This document shows positions 28,262 to 37,303 of a stretch of 64,000 nt of DNA, piece by piece. The position numbers and the translations under genes were made by a program. Origin of the DNA: Calothrix brevissima NIES-22 (GTDB taxonomy: Bacteria; Cyanobacteriota; Cyanobacteriia; Cyanobacteriales; Nostocaceae); assembly GCF_002367995.1 (NCBI RefSeq), contig NZ_AP018207.1, positions 5,073,963-5,137,962 on the forward strand. The letters run 5' to 3'. Position 1 is the stretch's first letter. Each line of letters opens with the position of its first letter. The notes under the pieces were generated by a model. That model did no database searches, was not told where the DNA came from, and saw only the letters and a list, made by a program, of their open reading frames with translations.

Positions 28262-29584
28262 TTACTGAAAAATTAAATCTAGGCGTTGCTGAGTAATTTT
28301 GAGAGCTTCTGCTGGTGAATTTTTACCTAATAATACAGATTCAATCGCTCTACCTAGATTGTCAGAAATACGTGAATAATTAGGAAAAATAGGACGCGAT
28401 CGCCCAAATTTTGCTTGGTCTAAAAATACCTGTATTTGGGGGAATTTCTGCATAAATTTTTGGTATTTACTACTTTGACGCGATCGCACATTTACAGGTA
28501 AATAACCAGTTCCTAAAGCTAATTCGGTTTGAAATGCTTCACTAACAGCATATTCTGCAAATTGAAAGGCGGCTTTTTGCTGTTCTGACGTAGTTTTAAA
28601 TAAGAATAAATTTTCGCCACCAATACTAGTAGCCGGATTTTGTTGCTTGGGAATGGGGAAGACATCAAAATCTACACCACTTTGTTGAAATTCTCCCAGA
28701 CTCCAGGGGCCAGTGACTTGCATTGCAACTTTACCACTCACCAGGTTATTAACTTCATAACCTCGTTCTGGTTCAGATAACATCGCCGAACCATCGGTAA
28801 TTAAATCACGCCAAAGTTGTAAAGCGGCGATCGCGCCTTGATTATCTGTTAAATTTACAGATGCAGCTTGCTGTACATTACCGCTAACTAATTCACCGCC
28901 GCCACTCCACATAAAGGGTAACCAAGTAAACACGGTAAATTCGCCTTTACCTAAAGGAAGAAGCATCCCATATTTATCTATTTTGCGATCGCCATCGCTA
29001 TCTCTGGTTAATTTCTGCGCTACTTGGCGCAACTCTTCCCAAGTTTGCGGTAACTTCTCAATTCCGGCGGCTTTAAACAGACTAGGACGGTAAAAAATGC
29101 CGACATTATTTGTTGCAAAGGGAATTGACCAGATTTTACCCTGATATTCCATCGATGCAAATAAAGTCGGGTCAATTTCAGCTTTTACTGGTGATTTTGC
29201 CAGCATTTCATCTACAGGAATGATGGCATCAAGTTCCACTAATTGACCGGCAATGGTTGGGTTGTACCATAATAAATCCGGCGGTGCATTGCCGACTACA
29301 GCCGCTAAAATTTTGGGCATTTGCTGATCCTGTTGCCCAACATACAATGATTCTACTTGAATATACGGATGAGTTTTGTTGAATTTATCTACTAGCTTTT
29401 GCAATACATCCCGATTTTGCGGTGGATTCACGCCTTGCCACAAGGTAATATGAATTACCTGCGCTTCTGGCTGGTGGATAATTGCTTGACAGCCAGTAAC
29501 AACTAATACCGCCATAAATAGCATCAACAGACAGTATTTCACGTAGCGGGAGAGATGGCGATTAAGTGAAAAAAAGTTGTCCAC
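28262..29584 (-). CDS. ABC transporter solute-binding lipoprotein, family 1 (sugar type)
   Basis: 440 aa. The N terminus is a lipoprotein signal: Arg/Tyr-containing n-region, hydrophobic core LLMLFMAVLVV and lipobox VVTGC (Cys about 32). The mature part has the family-1 pattern ITLWQGVNPPQ, DLLWYNPTIAGQLVELDAI, IPFATNNVGIFYRPSLFKAAGI and WEELRQVAQKLT. These bind sugars or glycosides for ABC import. The start codon is GTG. No permease or ATPase genes adjoin, so it serves a transporter encoded elsewhere. A second family-1 binding protein is at 33256. Confidence 0.9.
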   Translation of the reverse strand: MDNFFSLNRHLSRYVKYCLLMLFMAVLVVTGCQAIIHQPEAQVIHITLWQGVNPPQNRDVLQKLVDKFNKTHPYIQVESLYVGQQDQQMPKILAAVVGNAPPDLLWYNPTIAGQLVELDAIIPVDEMLAKSPVKAEIDPTLFASMEYQGKIWSIPFATNNVGIFYRPSLFKAAGIEKLPQTWEELRQVAQKLTRDSDGDRKIDKYGMLLPLGKGEFTVFTWLPFMWSGGGELVSGNVQQAASVNLTDNQGAIAALQLWRDLITDGSAMLSEPERGYEVNNLVSGKVAMQVTGPWSLGEFQQSGVDFDVFPIPKQQNPATSIGGENLFLFKTTSEQQKAAFQFAEYAVSEAFQTELALGTGYLPVNVRSRQSSKYQKFMQKFPQIQVFLDQAKFGRSRPIFPNYSRISDNLGRAIESVLLGKNSPAEALKITQQRLDLIFQ

Positions 29585-29671
29585 GATCTACTCAATCAGC
29601 AATTCCAGAAAAGCGATCGCCTCAACTGTCTCACTTTCTGCAACTGTTGCGCAATTATCTTGAGGAAGAGT

Positions 29672-29752
29672 TAGTTGTCAGTTGTCAGTTGTCAGTTGTT
29701 TGGATTCTTGACCGTTGACTATTGACTATTGACTATTGACCATTGACTTTCA
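29672..29752. repeat. Tandem 7-mers AGTTGTC and ATTGACT
   Basis: Two short arrays, three copies of AGTTGTC followed by four or more of TGACTATTGACTAT, precede yebC. They are not coding. Confidence 0.75.
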
Positions 29753-29796
29753 ACTATATCTTAATCTGGAAATAGAGTTGAGATGAAGTTAAAGTT

Positions 29797-30555
29797 ATGG
29801 CAGGACATAGTAAGTGGGCTAATATTAAGCGTCAAAAGGCTGTGGTGGATGCAAAAAGGGCAAAAACCTTTACTCAGCTATCACGGGCGATTATTGTCGC
29901 GGCGAGAAGTGGAATTCCAGATCCAGCAGGGAATTTTCAATTACGTACAGCAATTGATAAGGCTAAGGCGGCGGGAATTCCTAATGATAATATTGAACGC
30001 GCGATCGCTAAAGGTGCAGGTACATTTGGCGGTGATAATAATAGTCTAGAAGCAATTCGTTATGAAGGTTACGGCCCTGGTGGTGTCGCAATTTTAGTTG
30101 AAGCTTTGACAGATAACCGCAATCGCACTGCGGCTGATTTACGGGCTGCTTTTAGCAAAAATGGCGGAAATTTGGGGGAAATGGGCTGCGTAAGTTGGAT
30201 GTTTGCCCAAAAAGGGGTTTGTACTGTTGAGAATGTAGTTGATGAAGAACAGCTTTTAGAGGCGTCTTTAGAAGGTGGTGCTGAGTCTTACGAAATGACT
30301 GAGGAGGAAATAGCGGAAGTATTTAGCGCTGTGGAAGATTTAGAAACGCTGAATAAAACCCTGAATGAAAAAAGCTTTCAGGTAACTGATACAGAATTGC
30401 GCTGGATTCCTAGTAATAGTGTAGAAGTTACCGATGCCGATCAGGCGCGATCGCTTCTCAAATTAATTGATACTCTAGAAGGTTTGGATGATGTGCAAAA
30501 CGTAACATCTAACTTTGAAATGTCGGAAAGTCTCATGGCTTTGAGTATTGTTTAG
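29797..30555 (+). CDS. yebC: YebC/PmpR family regulator
   Basis: 252 aa, standard length. The start MAGHSKWANIKRQKAVVDAKR and the motifs GIPDPAGNFQLRTAIDKAKAAG, YEGYGPGGVAILVE, DNRNRTAADLRAAFSKNGG and GCVSWMF are those of YebC. Members act as DNA-binding regulators, or, in recent work, as ribosome-associated factors that relieve stalling on proline-rich sequences. Full-length and intact. Confidence 0.95.
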   Translation: MAGHSKWANIKRQKAVVDAKRAKTFTQLSRAIIVAARSGIPDPAGNFQLRTAIDKAKAAGIPNDNIERAIAKGAGTFGGDNNSLEAIRYEGYGPGGVAILVEALTDNRNRTAADLRAAFSKNGGNLGEMGCVSWMFAQKGVCTVENVVDEEQLLEASLEGGAESYEMTEEEIAEVFSAVEDLETLNKTLNEKSFQVTDTELRWIPSNSVEVTDADQARSLLKLIDTLEGLDDVQNVTSNFEMSESLMALSIV

Positions 30556-30920
30556 GAGAATTTGGATAATTTGTTGTCTAATATACATCTGCTAAAATAG
30601 ACATACAAATTTCATAGAATTTACAAACTATTGGCATACAGCTATGAGATGCTGGAGATTTTCAGGCTTTATAGTTAAATTCCATAAATTATTTGGGTAA
30701 AGCCTTATTTTTATAATTAATATTGTCTGGCATCTATAGCTGTTTCTCTAGTTTCCCTGTGTTAGCTGTGACGATAATTTGCTGCGGAAGTTGTAGCTAG
30801 GTAGAGATGATTTACAAATTAAAAAACAATTTGCCCAGAGAATAATATAGAAATCTACACAGAAAGTTTATATAACTAATAACATAATCACACACTCTTT
30901 TGCGATACTATAATAGTCTG

Positions 30921-31147
30921 CTATTAAATGATATGGACAATCTCAAAGAGATGAAGTTAGATTGAACTCGCAACCCTGGCTCTATGGCTAGCTGCCCTAA
31001 CCTTAGACCTATGTGATAATCGCCTGTTTGAGATGGCTATAACTGCTAATTTATACATTTTATAGTAGATAATCAATTAATTCTTTGATTTTCCCGTAAC
31101 TACACACTATACCATTCAAGCCTGCTGCCTTTGGTAGCGGGTTTTTT
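30921..31147 (+). ncRNA. Candidate structured small RNA ending at an intrinsic terminator
   Basis: A consensus -10 box TATAAT is at 30909-30914. Downstream are nested complementary segments: ATCTCAAA (about 30939-30946) with TTTGAGAT (about 31027-31034), and inside them AAGTTAG with CTAACCTT. A perfect-looking terminator closes the unit at 31121-31147. No ORF fits the interval. The long closing stem with inner stems recalls 6S-like architecture, but no conserved 6S sequence was recognised. The -35 box is poor and the 5' end is a guess. Confidence 0.4.
31121..31147 (+). terminator. Strong intrinsic terminator
   Basis: CCTGCTGCC and GGTAGCGGG pair over 9 bp (two G-U pairs) around a TTT loop and are followed by six T. 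It is 566 nt past the yebC stop, too far to be its ordinary terminator. It also overlaps the apparent start of the tnpB remnant. Confidence 0.8.
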
Positions 31148-31770
31148 GTATCAGCGTGTTAGATTGGTACGCCGTGCCGATGGTTACTACTGTCAGTTTT
31201 GTATTGATGTTGAGGTTTCAGACATTCAACCAATGACAGGTAATGAAATCGGTTTAGATGTTGGAATTGAAAGTTTTTACGCTGATTCCAACGGATATCA
31301 AGAATCTAATCCCAGGTTTTTGAGGAAGCTTGAGAAGTCGATTAAACACGCTCAAAGACGTATTTACAACAAGAAAAAAGGTTCATTAGGACGCAAAAAA
31401 GCTAGAGCTATATTTGCCAGAAAGCACTTAAGAATAAGTAGGCAATGGATTGAGTATTTTGCCGGGTTATTTGGTAAGTTAGCTGTTGCTATATCGCCAC
31501 ATTACACATCACAAAAATGTTCAAGTTGTGGTGTAACTGTGAAAAAATCCCTATCAACTCGTACCCATATTTGTAGCTGTGGGTGTAATTTGCATAGGGA
31601 TGAAAACGCAGCAATTAACATTTTAAGTCTTGCTAGACAAGCTAGGGTAGGGCATACCCAAAGTAACGCTGTAGGACTCGTTACCGCTACTCTTTTAGGC
31701 GAAAGCCTATTAGAGCAAGTGACGAGATAGATTACAGAATCTCCGTAGCTTTAGCCCGGAGAGTGTCAAT
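31131..31770 (+). pseudogene. Decayed tnpB (IS200/IS605) with right end
   Basis: The open frame 31131-31730 (199 aa) is a broken TnpB. Present are RuvC-I (IGLDVGIESF), the helical RKLEKSIKHAQRRI stretch, the zinc finger (CSSCGV, then CSCGC) and the RuvC-III region NLHRDENAAINIL. The whole N-terminal domain is missing. An internal deletion joins ARKHLRISRQ directly to WIEYFAGL, which should remove RuvC-II with its catalytic Glu. The 5' end of the frame lies in an unrelated terminator. The bases after the stop (GAATCTCCGTAGCTTTAG, then CCCGGAGAGTGTCAA) match the IS605-type right end also found near 35262-35300. Nuclease activity is not expected. Confidence 0.82.
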
Positions 31771-31864
31771 TGGTTGTGCCAATATCTGAATGTTAATGGT
31801 TAACTTGCTCTAAACAGGGCGATCGCGTCAAAATAATATTAAGATGCTGTAATTTCTCGTAACA

Positions 31865-33124
31865 ATGCCCTTAACACAGCCTTTGCAAACCCTCAATTCT
31901 TCCCCAACAGCCGCAGAAAACCGGGGATACGATTACGATTTAGTTATTGTCGGCGGCGGAATCGCGGGATTAACCCTCGCTGCAGCCTTGAAAGATTCCG
32001 GCTTGAGTATCTTGCTGGTGGAAGCCAAAGTCGCATCAGCAGCCGTAGCTAAAGGGCAAGCCTACGCCATTCACATGCTTTCGGCGCTAATTTACCAAGG
32101 AATTGGCATTTGGGATAAAATATTACCGCAAATCGCCAAATATGAGCATGTACGCCTATCTGATGCCGATTTTTCTGAGGTGGTGGAATTTAACACCGCA
32201 GATTTAGGGACGCCAGAGTTAGGTTATGTAGCCGAACATCAAGCACTGTTAGAGCCGCTACAAGAGTTCGTCCGCAATTGTACTAATGTAACTTATTTAT
32301 GTCCCGCAGAGGTATTGAAAACAGAGTACCATAAAGACATAGCAACCCTTGATATTAAAGTTGCAGAACATACAAGAAAAATACGGAGTAAATTATTAGT
32401 CGCCGCCGATGGTTCGCGATCGCCTATTCGCCAAGCTGCGGGAATTAAAACCCACGGGTGGAAATATTGGCAATCTTGTATTGTCGCCTTCGTCAAACCA
32501 GAAAAACCCCACAAGAACACCGCCTACGAAAAATTTTGGACTAGCGGCCCGTTTGCGATTTTACCGCTACCAGGGAATCGTTGTCGCATCGTCTGGACAG
32601 CCCCCCATGAAGAAGCCAAAGCACTGTGTGGTTTAGATGACGAGCAATTTTTAAGCGAACTCAGCCGCCGTTTTGGCAATCAGATGGGTAAATTAGAATT
32701 ATTAGGCGATCGCTTTATATTTCAAGTCCAACTCATGCAGAGCGATCGCTATGTCTTACCGAGATTAGCATTAATAGGCGATGCAGCCCATAATTGTCAT
32801 CCTGTTGGCGGACAAGGGTTAAATCTTGGAATTCGCGATGCAGCAGCTTTAGCACAGGTAATACAGACAGCCCACGCCAAAGGCGAAGATATTGGTAACA
32901 TCAAAATTCTCAAACGCTATGAACGCTGGCGTCAGCGAGAAAATTTGACAATATTAGGGTTCACCGATTTGTTAGATCGGATGTTTTCTAACAATTTCTT
33001 ACCCTTATTATTGGTGCGTCGTTTAGGTTTATGGATTATGCGACGAGTCCCAATGCTCAAAGTTTATACTCTCAAGTTGATGATTGGCTTAAAAGGGCGG
33101 ACTCCAGAACTGGCGAAAAGATAA
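31865..33124 (+). CDS. UbiH/Coq6-family FAD-dependent hydroxylase
   Basis: 419 aa class A flavin monooxygenase. The FAD-binding GxGxxG is LVIVGGGIAGLTLAAAL (about 27-43). The DG motif is LLVAADGSRSPIR. The GD motif ALIGDAAHNCHPVGGQGLN is close to the UbiH/VisC signature. A conserved C-terminal amphipathic region (LWIMRRVPMLKVYTLKLMIG) suggests membrane association. UbiH-type enzymes hydroxylate quinone rings; cyanobacteria make plastoquinone rather than ubiquinone, so the substrate here is uncertain (quinone or another prenylated aromatic). Confidence 0.88.
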   Translation: MPLTQPLQTLNSSPTAAENRGYDYDLVIVGGGIAGLTLAAALKDSGLSILLVEAKVASAAVAKGQAYAIHMLSALIYQGIGIWDKILPQIAKYEHVRLSDADFSEVVEFNTADLGTPELGYVAEHQALLEPLQEFVRNCTNVTYLCPAEVLKTEYHKDIATLDIKVAEHTRKIRSKLLVAADGSRSPIRQAAGIKTHGWKYWQSCIVAFVKPEKPHKNTAYEKFWTSGPFAILPLPGNRCRIVWTAPHEEAKALCGLDDEQFLSELSRRFGNQMGKLELLGDRFIFQVQLMQSDRYVLPRLALIGDAAHNCHPVGGQGLNLGIRDAAALAQVIQTAHAKGEDIGNIKILKRYERWRQRENLTILGFTDLLDRMFSNNFLPLLLVRRLGLWIMRRVPMLKVYTLKLMIGLKGRTPELAKR

Positions 33125-33170
33125 ATGGAATAGCTAGTGAGTCAAAATTTTAGTCAAACAGACCTTTTTC

Positions 33171-33250
33171 CTCTCTTTCTCTGTGTCCTCCGCGTCTCTG
33201 TGGTTAAATAAATTATTTTTGAACCGCAGAGGCGCAGAGAGCGCAGAGAG
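33171..33250. repeat. Imperfect palindromic repeat (CGCAGAGGCGCAGAGAG type)
   Basis: CTCTCT...CGCGTCTCTGTGGTT and AACCGCAGAGGCGCAGAGAG pair across a 16-nt AT-rich loop. It sits between two convergent genes and may serve as a bidirectional terminator. Confidence 0.7.
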
Positions 33251-33255
33251 AATAC

Positions 33256-34533
33256 TTATTCGATCGCTTTAATCTCCTGATTCGCCGCATTTTCTGCCCG
33301 CACCATAGCTTGCTTTAACGGTTGCTCCCCTAACAACGCGCTAATAAATTGATTATCAAAATTATTTACAATAGCGGCTGGATATTTACCTGCTTGCCAA
33401 GGCGTAGCATAGGACACACCGCTTACAAAAGGCGATCGCAAAGTATCTTTGTCATAACCTAATTTCTCTGCTACAGATTTTCGCGTCGGTAGCGCAAACC
33501 CGGTTCCCGTCCACTTTTCCATTCCGGCTTTACCTGTGAGATAAGAAATTAATTCCCAAGCCTCAGCTTTGTGTTTGGCTTGTTTATTCATCACATAGGC
33601 AACGGTAAAAACCATCGTATTTTTTTTATCATTAATAGCTGGTACTTCTGCGGTAGCAAACTCCAAATTAGGGAAAGTTTCCTGAAGATAAGTCAGCGCC
33701 CAATTCCCCTCAATTACCATTGCAACTTTACCCTGTCCAAACATTTCACTACCTGAGTTTGTCCCTACATCGGATTTTTGGGCAGAGGTACGGTCTTTTT
33801 GATACTGATCGATTGCTAATTGCAAACCCTGTAATCCTGGTTCCCTGGCAAAGGTAGCGTTATCATTTTTACCTATAAGTTGTCCGCCAAAGGCTTTAAT
33901 TTTATACGCTTGACGGGCTAATTCAGGAACTTCCCCAAAGCCATATTTATTCAACTTACCTGTTAATTGCCGCGAGTAGCTGCGTAATTCTTCCCAAGTC
34001 TTGGGTGGATTATTTAAACCCAGGTTAGCGAAGGCTTTTTTGTTATAAAACAGCGACAGGGTTGAGTAATCTTTGGGAAAGCCGTAAATTTGGTTTTGGT
34101 ATTTGAAGCTATTAAGTAGGTTAGGTTCAAAATCTCCTACATCAAATTCGGGGGTAATATAACCATCTAGCGGTTCGAGGACGTTTTGACTCATCAAAAA
34201 AGGAGCCTCCAGCGCATCCAGATAAAATACATCCGGTGCAGCTTCTCCGATTAAGCGAGTTTTAATTACATCCATGTATTGATCGGAAATTACCTCATAC
34301 TTAACTTTAATTTGGGGGTGCTGGGTTTCAAAATCTTGAATTACCTGCTTGAGGAGTTTTTGCTCAACTTGATTACCCCCCCAACCGCTAAGTTTAACAG
34401 TAACCCCTGTAGATATCTCGGATAGTGATAGACTGTGCCAAATAATCATGGCGATCGCGATCGCTATTGCCAATCCCAAAAGCTTGTACAATTTGCTGCT
34501 AATCACGTTATCATCACAGTCACTGCTATACAA
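33256..34533 (-). CDS. ABC transporter extracellular solute-binding protein, family 1 (second)
   Basis: About 425 aa. An N-terminal hydrophobic helix LLGLAIAIAIAMIIW is a signal or anchor; no lipobox cysteine follows, unlike the binding protein at 28262. The mature part shows VKLSGWGGNQVEQKLLKQVI, APDVFYLDALEAPFLMSQNVLEPLD, DYSTLSLFYNKKAFANLGL and PKTWEELRSYSRQL, all typical of sugar-binding family 1. The start is uncertain: TTG at 34533 or GTG at 34506. Permease genes are absent nearby. Confidence 0.87.
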   Translation of the reverse strand: MYSSDCDDNVISSKLYKLLGLAIAIAIAMIIWHSLSLSEISTGVTVKLSGWGGNQVEQKLLKQVIQDFETQHPQIKVKYEVISDQYMDVIKTRLIGEAAPDVFYLDALEAPFLMSQNVLEPLDGYITPEFDVGDFEPNLLNSFKYQNQIYGFPKDYSTLSLFYNKKAFANLGLNNPPKTWEELRSYSRQLTGKLNKYGFGEVPELARQAYKIKAFGGQLIGKNDNATFAREPGLQGLQLAIDQYQKDRTSAQKSDVGTNSGSEMFGQGKVAMVIEGNWALTYLQETFPNLEFATAEVPAINDKKNTMVFTVAYVMNKQAKHKAEAWELISYLTGKAGMEKWTGTGFALPTRKSVAEKLGYDKDTLRSPFVSGVSYATPWQAGKYPAAIVNNFDNQFISALLGEQPLKQAMVRAENAANQEIKAIE

Positions 34534-34951
34534 AACTTGGCTAAACTTATCTAAGCTTCACCATTCAACTAAAGTTTTCTTTAGAGGGTCTGCTTCCTGC
34601 TTCCACCAAGGGAGTCGGCTCCAACAGTCCCCAGGCGTAAATTCGGCTCTAGCCGAGCCTATTTTGCGGTCTGTCAAATTTTTTTCTGAAGCTTTTAGCC
34701 ATTGTTCAAAATTATTTTCCACCTATTTAAAGAATCTTGGTATCACCTTCGACCTTTTTAAAGGCTGGCTAGTAATGAACGCGACTGCGGTTTAGAAACC
34801 AGATATGAAGTTGGCCTTGGTTTTCGGCACTGATTCTAAAGTATCAGACAGTGAAAACGCTCTTCTGTTGCTCATTGTGACTAATTATCAGTAACTTTAG
34901 GAAAGTATTTGCCTATTTAGTCAATCTCTATTCCCTAGCCCCTAGCCCCTA
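34534..34951. other. Intergenic region with no gene recognised
   Basis: About 420 bp upstream of the solute-binding gene, holding its promoter on the minus strand. Contains small GC-rich palindromes (TCGGCTCTAGCCGA near 34646) and CCCTAGC 7-mers at 34933-34951. A frame open here overlaps the binding-protein start antisense and shows no family features. Confidence 0.45.
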
Positions 34952-35185
34952 GGGGACTTACAAAAAATAAATTACCCAAATTCCGTAGTGCGAGCAGCGT
35001 TCGACTGAGCGCTCACGCCGAAGTCTTGCTCGCTGGTGTTCAAAAGCGAGCAAGATGTTTGTCCTTCCCTGCGGGAGGCTGCGCCCTAAGCGAAGCTATG
35101 CCGTTTGCGTAGCGTCTCCCCTTGGCAGAAGAGAAGGCTTTACGCACTACAAATTGATTGGGTATTAAAAAAAATGGATGTCCCT
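34952..35185. mobile_element. MITE-like repeat, family A, copy 2 (about 234 bp, with two inserts)
   Basis: Same ends as copy 1 (GGGACTTACAAAAAATAAAT left; GGATGTCCCT right). The left arm of the inner hairpin is interrupted by AGCGTTCGACTGAGCGCTCA followed by CGCCGAAG. The right arm carries a longer insert (35059-35146) with its own palindromic parts (CCTGCGGGAGG; GCTATGCCGTTTGCGTAGC). It shows small repeats inserted within a larger repeat. Confidence 0.82.
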
Positions 35186-35257
35186 AGCCTGTGTTAACCA
35201 AGCTACAATGGCGAGAAATTATCGGCAACGAGACAATTCTACGGTTCATTATCCGTT

Positions 35258-35695
35258 TGACACTCTCCTGCCTAAAGGCGAGGAGATTCTTGATTCAACG
35301 AGTCCACTTAGATTAGACCCCTTGCGGTATCTAAGCTAGAGGTGGTTCTCTCCTCAAGCGTTAACTTTCCAAGTGCCCCTCGGTAGTTGGATTACTCCAA
35401 AGAATTTGTTTGTTTAAATTCTGTTTCGTCTAGCCCCCATGAAGATTTTACCTATTCCCGGGCAGGAACTAGAACTATGGAATAGAACCCGATATCTTCA
35501 ATTGTCAAGGTACAGATTGCCGTTAGGCAGTTAGGTTTTTATACAGGTTGATTACCATTCCTGTTTGTACTATTTTACCAAAACGTGGCTGAGGCGTAAA
35601 CACCTCTAACCGTTTTCATCCCTTGCCTGAAGTATGGAATACGTCGCTGTGCGACTGTTCCTCAAGGGTTTTCAACGAGTGTTTTTATAAATTTA
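35258..35695 (-). mobile_element. IS200/IS605-derived remnant without transposase
   Basis: Read on the minus strand, the right end GAATCTCCTCGCCTTTAGGC followed by AGGAGAGTGTCAAA matches the end downstream of the tnpB remnant at 31730-31770. No open tnpA or tnpB frame remains in the 440 bp upstream, so this is probably a deletion derivative (or non-autonomous element). It ends just before the MFS gene start. The left boundary is not defined. Confidence 0.55.
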
Positions 35696-35699
35696 ATTT

Positions 35700-37097
35700 A
35701 TGACTTTTGTTCCGATTGACACTGTTGCGCCTGTAACTCTGGAAATTACCCAGATTCCCGCGCCACAATCAGCATTTATTTCTCCGACAAAGCCCAATCC
35801 GCAAGATTATAAAGATGCTATTCGTACCAGCTTGCGAGCTTCAACTCTAGATGCTGTTTTCGCCGCAGTTTTTGGTGTAGCTACTGGTGGTATTTTACTC
35901 AGCAATTTTCTATTGGAGTTGGGTGCTAGTCCCGTGGTGTTTGGGATGCTGTCATCTATCCCGATGGTGGTGAATTTGGTTCAACCGTTGGGTGCTTTAT
36001 TATCCGAACGCAGCAGCAGCCGTTTCCAATATTCGCTGAAAACTCATGGAATTGCGCGGTTACTGTGGCTAATTCTCGGCTTTAGTATTATTACTTCACC
36101 CTGGATTGGGATAAATTCTCAACAGTTAATATTATTAACCCTGTTAGTTGTACTGTTCAGTGGCTTATTAGGAGGTTTGGGAAGTGCATCTTGGCTAAGT
36201 TGGCTAGCAACGATTGTTCCGCGAAAGTTACGAGGTAGGTACTTTGGGATTCGTAATAGTGCATCTAGCTTGACTAATTTGCTGTGCGTACCTTTAGCAG
36301 GGCTAGCGGTATCGCATTGGTATGGTGGCACTTTACAAGGTTACGGGATAATTTTATTTGCAGCGATCGCTTGCGGGATAATTAGCATCTGCTGTCAGTA
36401 CTTTCAAACTGACATGAATCCCGCATTACAAAACAGTAGTCTTGTAAAGTACCAGCAAACTAGTGAATCTGCGGAAACTGTTACCGTCACAGAAATAACT
36501 AGTCCACCCAATGATTTGGTAAGTATCGGCATTAACTGGAACTTTTTCCGGTTTCTGCTTTATTTCGGCTTTTGGACGTTGGCTTTTAATATCAGTGCGC
36601 CTTTTTTCAACTTCTACATGCTAGATAAGCTACATCTAGATGTTAGTTGCGTAACGCTTTATGGTAGCCTCCAGGCGGGAGCTAGTATGTTATTGATTGT
36701 CCTGTGGGGTAAATTAGCCGATAAAATCGGTAACCGGCGGATTTTAATGATGATTGGCAGTTTAGTGGCACTGACGCCGTTGTTGTGGTTGGGTGTGAGT
36801 GCGAATAGCTGGAATATTTGGTTGTGGTTACCGCTATTACACATTGTTACAGGCGGAACCTTAGCAGCAATTGATCTATGCAATAACAATTTGCAATTAG
36901 CGATCGCACCACTTAAAAATCAGTCTATCTATTTTGCGATCGCTTCTGCTGTCGCCGGTTTTAGTGGTGCTTTAGGTACCACTATTGGCGGCTTCATCGC
37001 CGAATTTGCCGGACAAGGCGCTTTACTGGGCTTATTCGCCCTATCTAGCCTTTGTCGCCTAGCAGCAATTTTACCCCTGATATTTGTTGAAGAATAG
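35700..37097 (+). CDS. MFS transporter
   Basis: 465 aa with about 12 hydrophobic helices in two halves separated by a polar loop (about 235-275, SSLVKYQQTSESAETVTVTE). The loop between helices 4 and 5 has IVPRKLRGRYFGIRNSA, and between 8 and 9 LWGKLADKIGNRRILMMIG, the MFS motif-A-like sequence. The N-terminal 45 residues are polar and cytosolic. The substrate is not predictable. Confidence 0.9.
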   Translation: MTFVPIDTVAPVTLEITQIPAPQSAFISPTKPNPQDYKDAIRTSLRASTLDAVFAAVFGVATGGILLSNFLLELGASPVVFGMLSSIPMVVNLVQPLGALLSERSSSRFQYSLKTHGIARLLWLILGFSIITSPWIGINSQQLILLTLLVVLFSGLLGGLGSASWLSWLATIVPRKLRGRYFGIRNSASSLTNLLCVPLAGLAVSHWYGGTLQGYGIILFAAIACGIISICCQYFQTDMNPALQNSSLVKYQQTSESAETVTVTEITSPPNDLVSIGINWNFFRFLLYFGFWTLAFNISAPFFNFYMLDKLHLDVSCVTLYGSLQAGASMLLIVLWGKLADKIGNRRILMMIGSLVALTPLLWLGVSANSWNIWLWLPLLHIVTGGTLAAIDLCNNNLQLAIAPLKNQSIYFAIASAVAGFSGALGTTIGGFIAEFAGQGALLGLFALSSLCRLAAILPLIFVEE

Positions 37098-37100
37098 GGC

Positions 37101-37145
37101 AAGGGGCATTGGGCATTGGGCATTGGGCATTGGGCATTGGGCATT
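37101..37145. repeat. Tandem GGGCATT repeat
   Basis: Six tandem copies of the 7-mer GGGCATT directly after the MFS stop codon. The same unit recurs at 40190-40215 and in mixed form at 54993-55010. Confidence 0.85.
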
Positions 37146-37151
37146 TTTCAT

Positions 37152-37171
37152 AGACGCGATGAATCGCGTCT
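37152..37171. repeat. AGACGCGAT palindrome, copy 1
   Basis: AGACGCGAT and ATCGCGTCT around GA. Same motif at 40292-40311 and 56562-56581. Confidence 0.8.
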
Positions 37172-37178
37172 CTACAAT

Positions 37179-37288
37179 GTCTTCCTTGTCCCCCTTGTCT
37201 TCCTTGTCCCCCTTGTCTTCCTTGTCCCCCTTGTCTTCCTTGTCCCCCTTGTCTTCCTTGTCCCCCTTGTCCTCCTTGTCTCCCCTGC
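37179..37288. repeat. Tandem TTGTCCCCC / TTGTCTTCC repeat
   Basis: About six copies of an 18-bp unit, TTGTCTTCCTTGTCCCCC, just downstream of accD (which ends at 37304 on the other strand). Related arrays at 40218-40268, 55036-55110 and 59671-59745. Confidence 0.85.
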
Positions 37289-37303
37289 CCCCTAGCCCCT
37301 CAC

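Noticed and set aside
30921-31034. tRNA or tmRNA in the structured region
   Set aside because: No T-loop GGTTCGA sequence and no cloverleaf could be drawn.
34448-34795. 115-codon plus-strand frame
   Set aside because: Antisense to the start of the solute-binding gene; no ribosome site.
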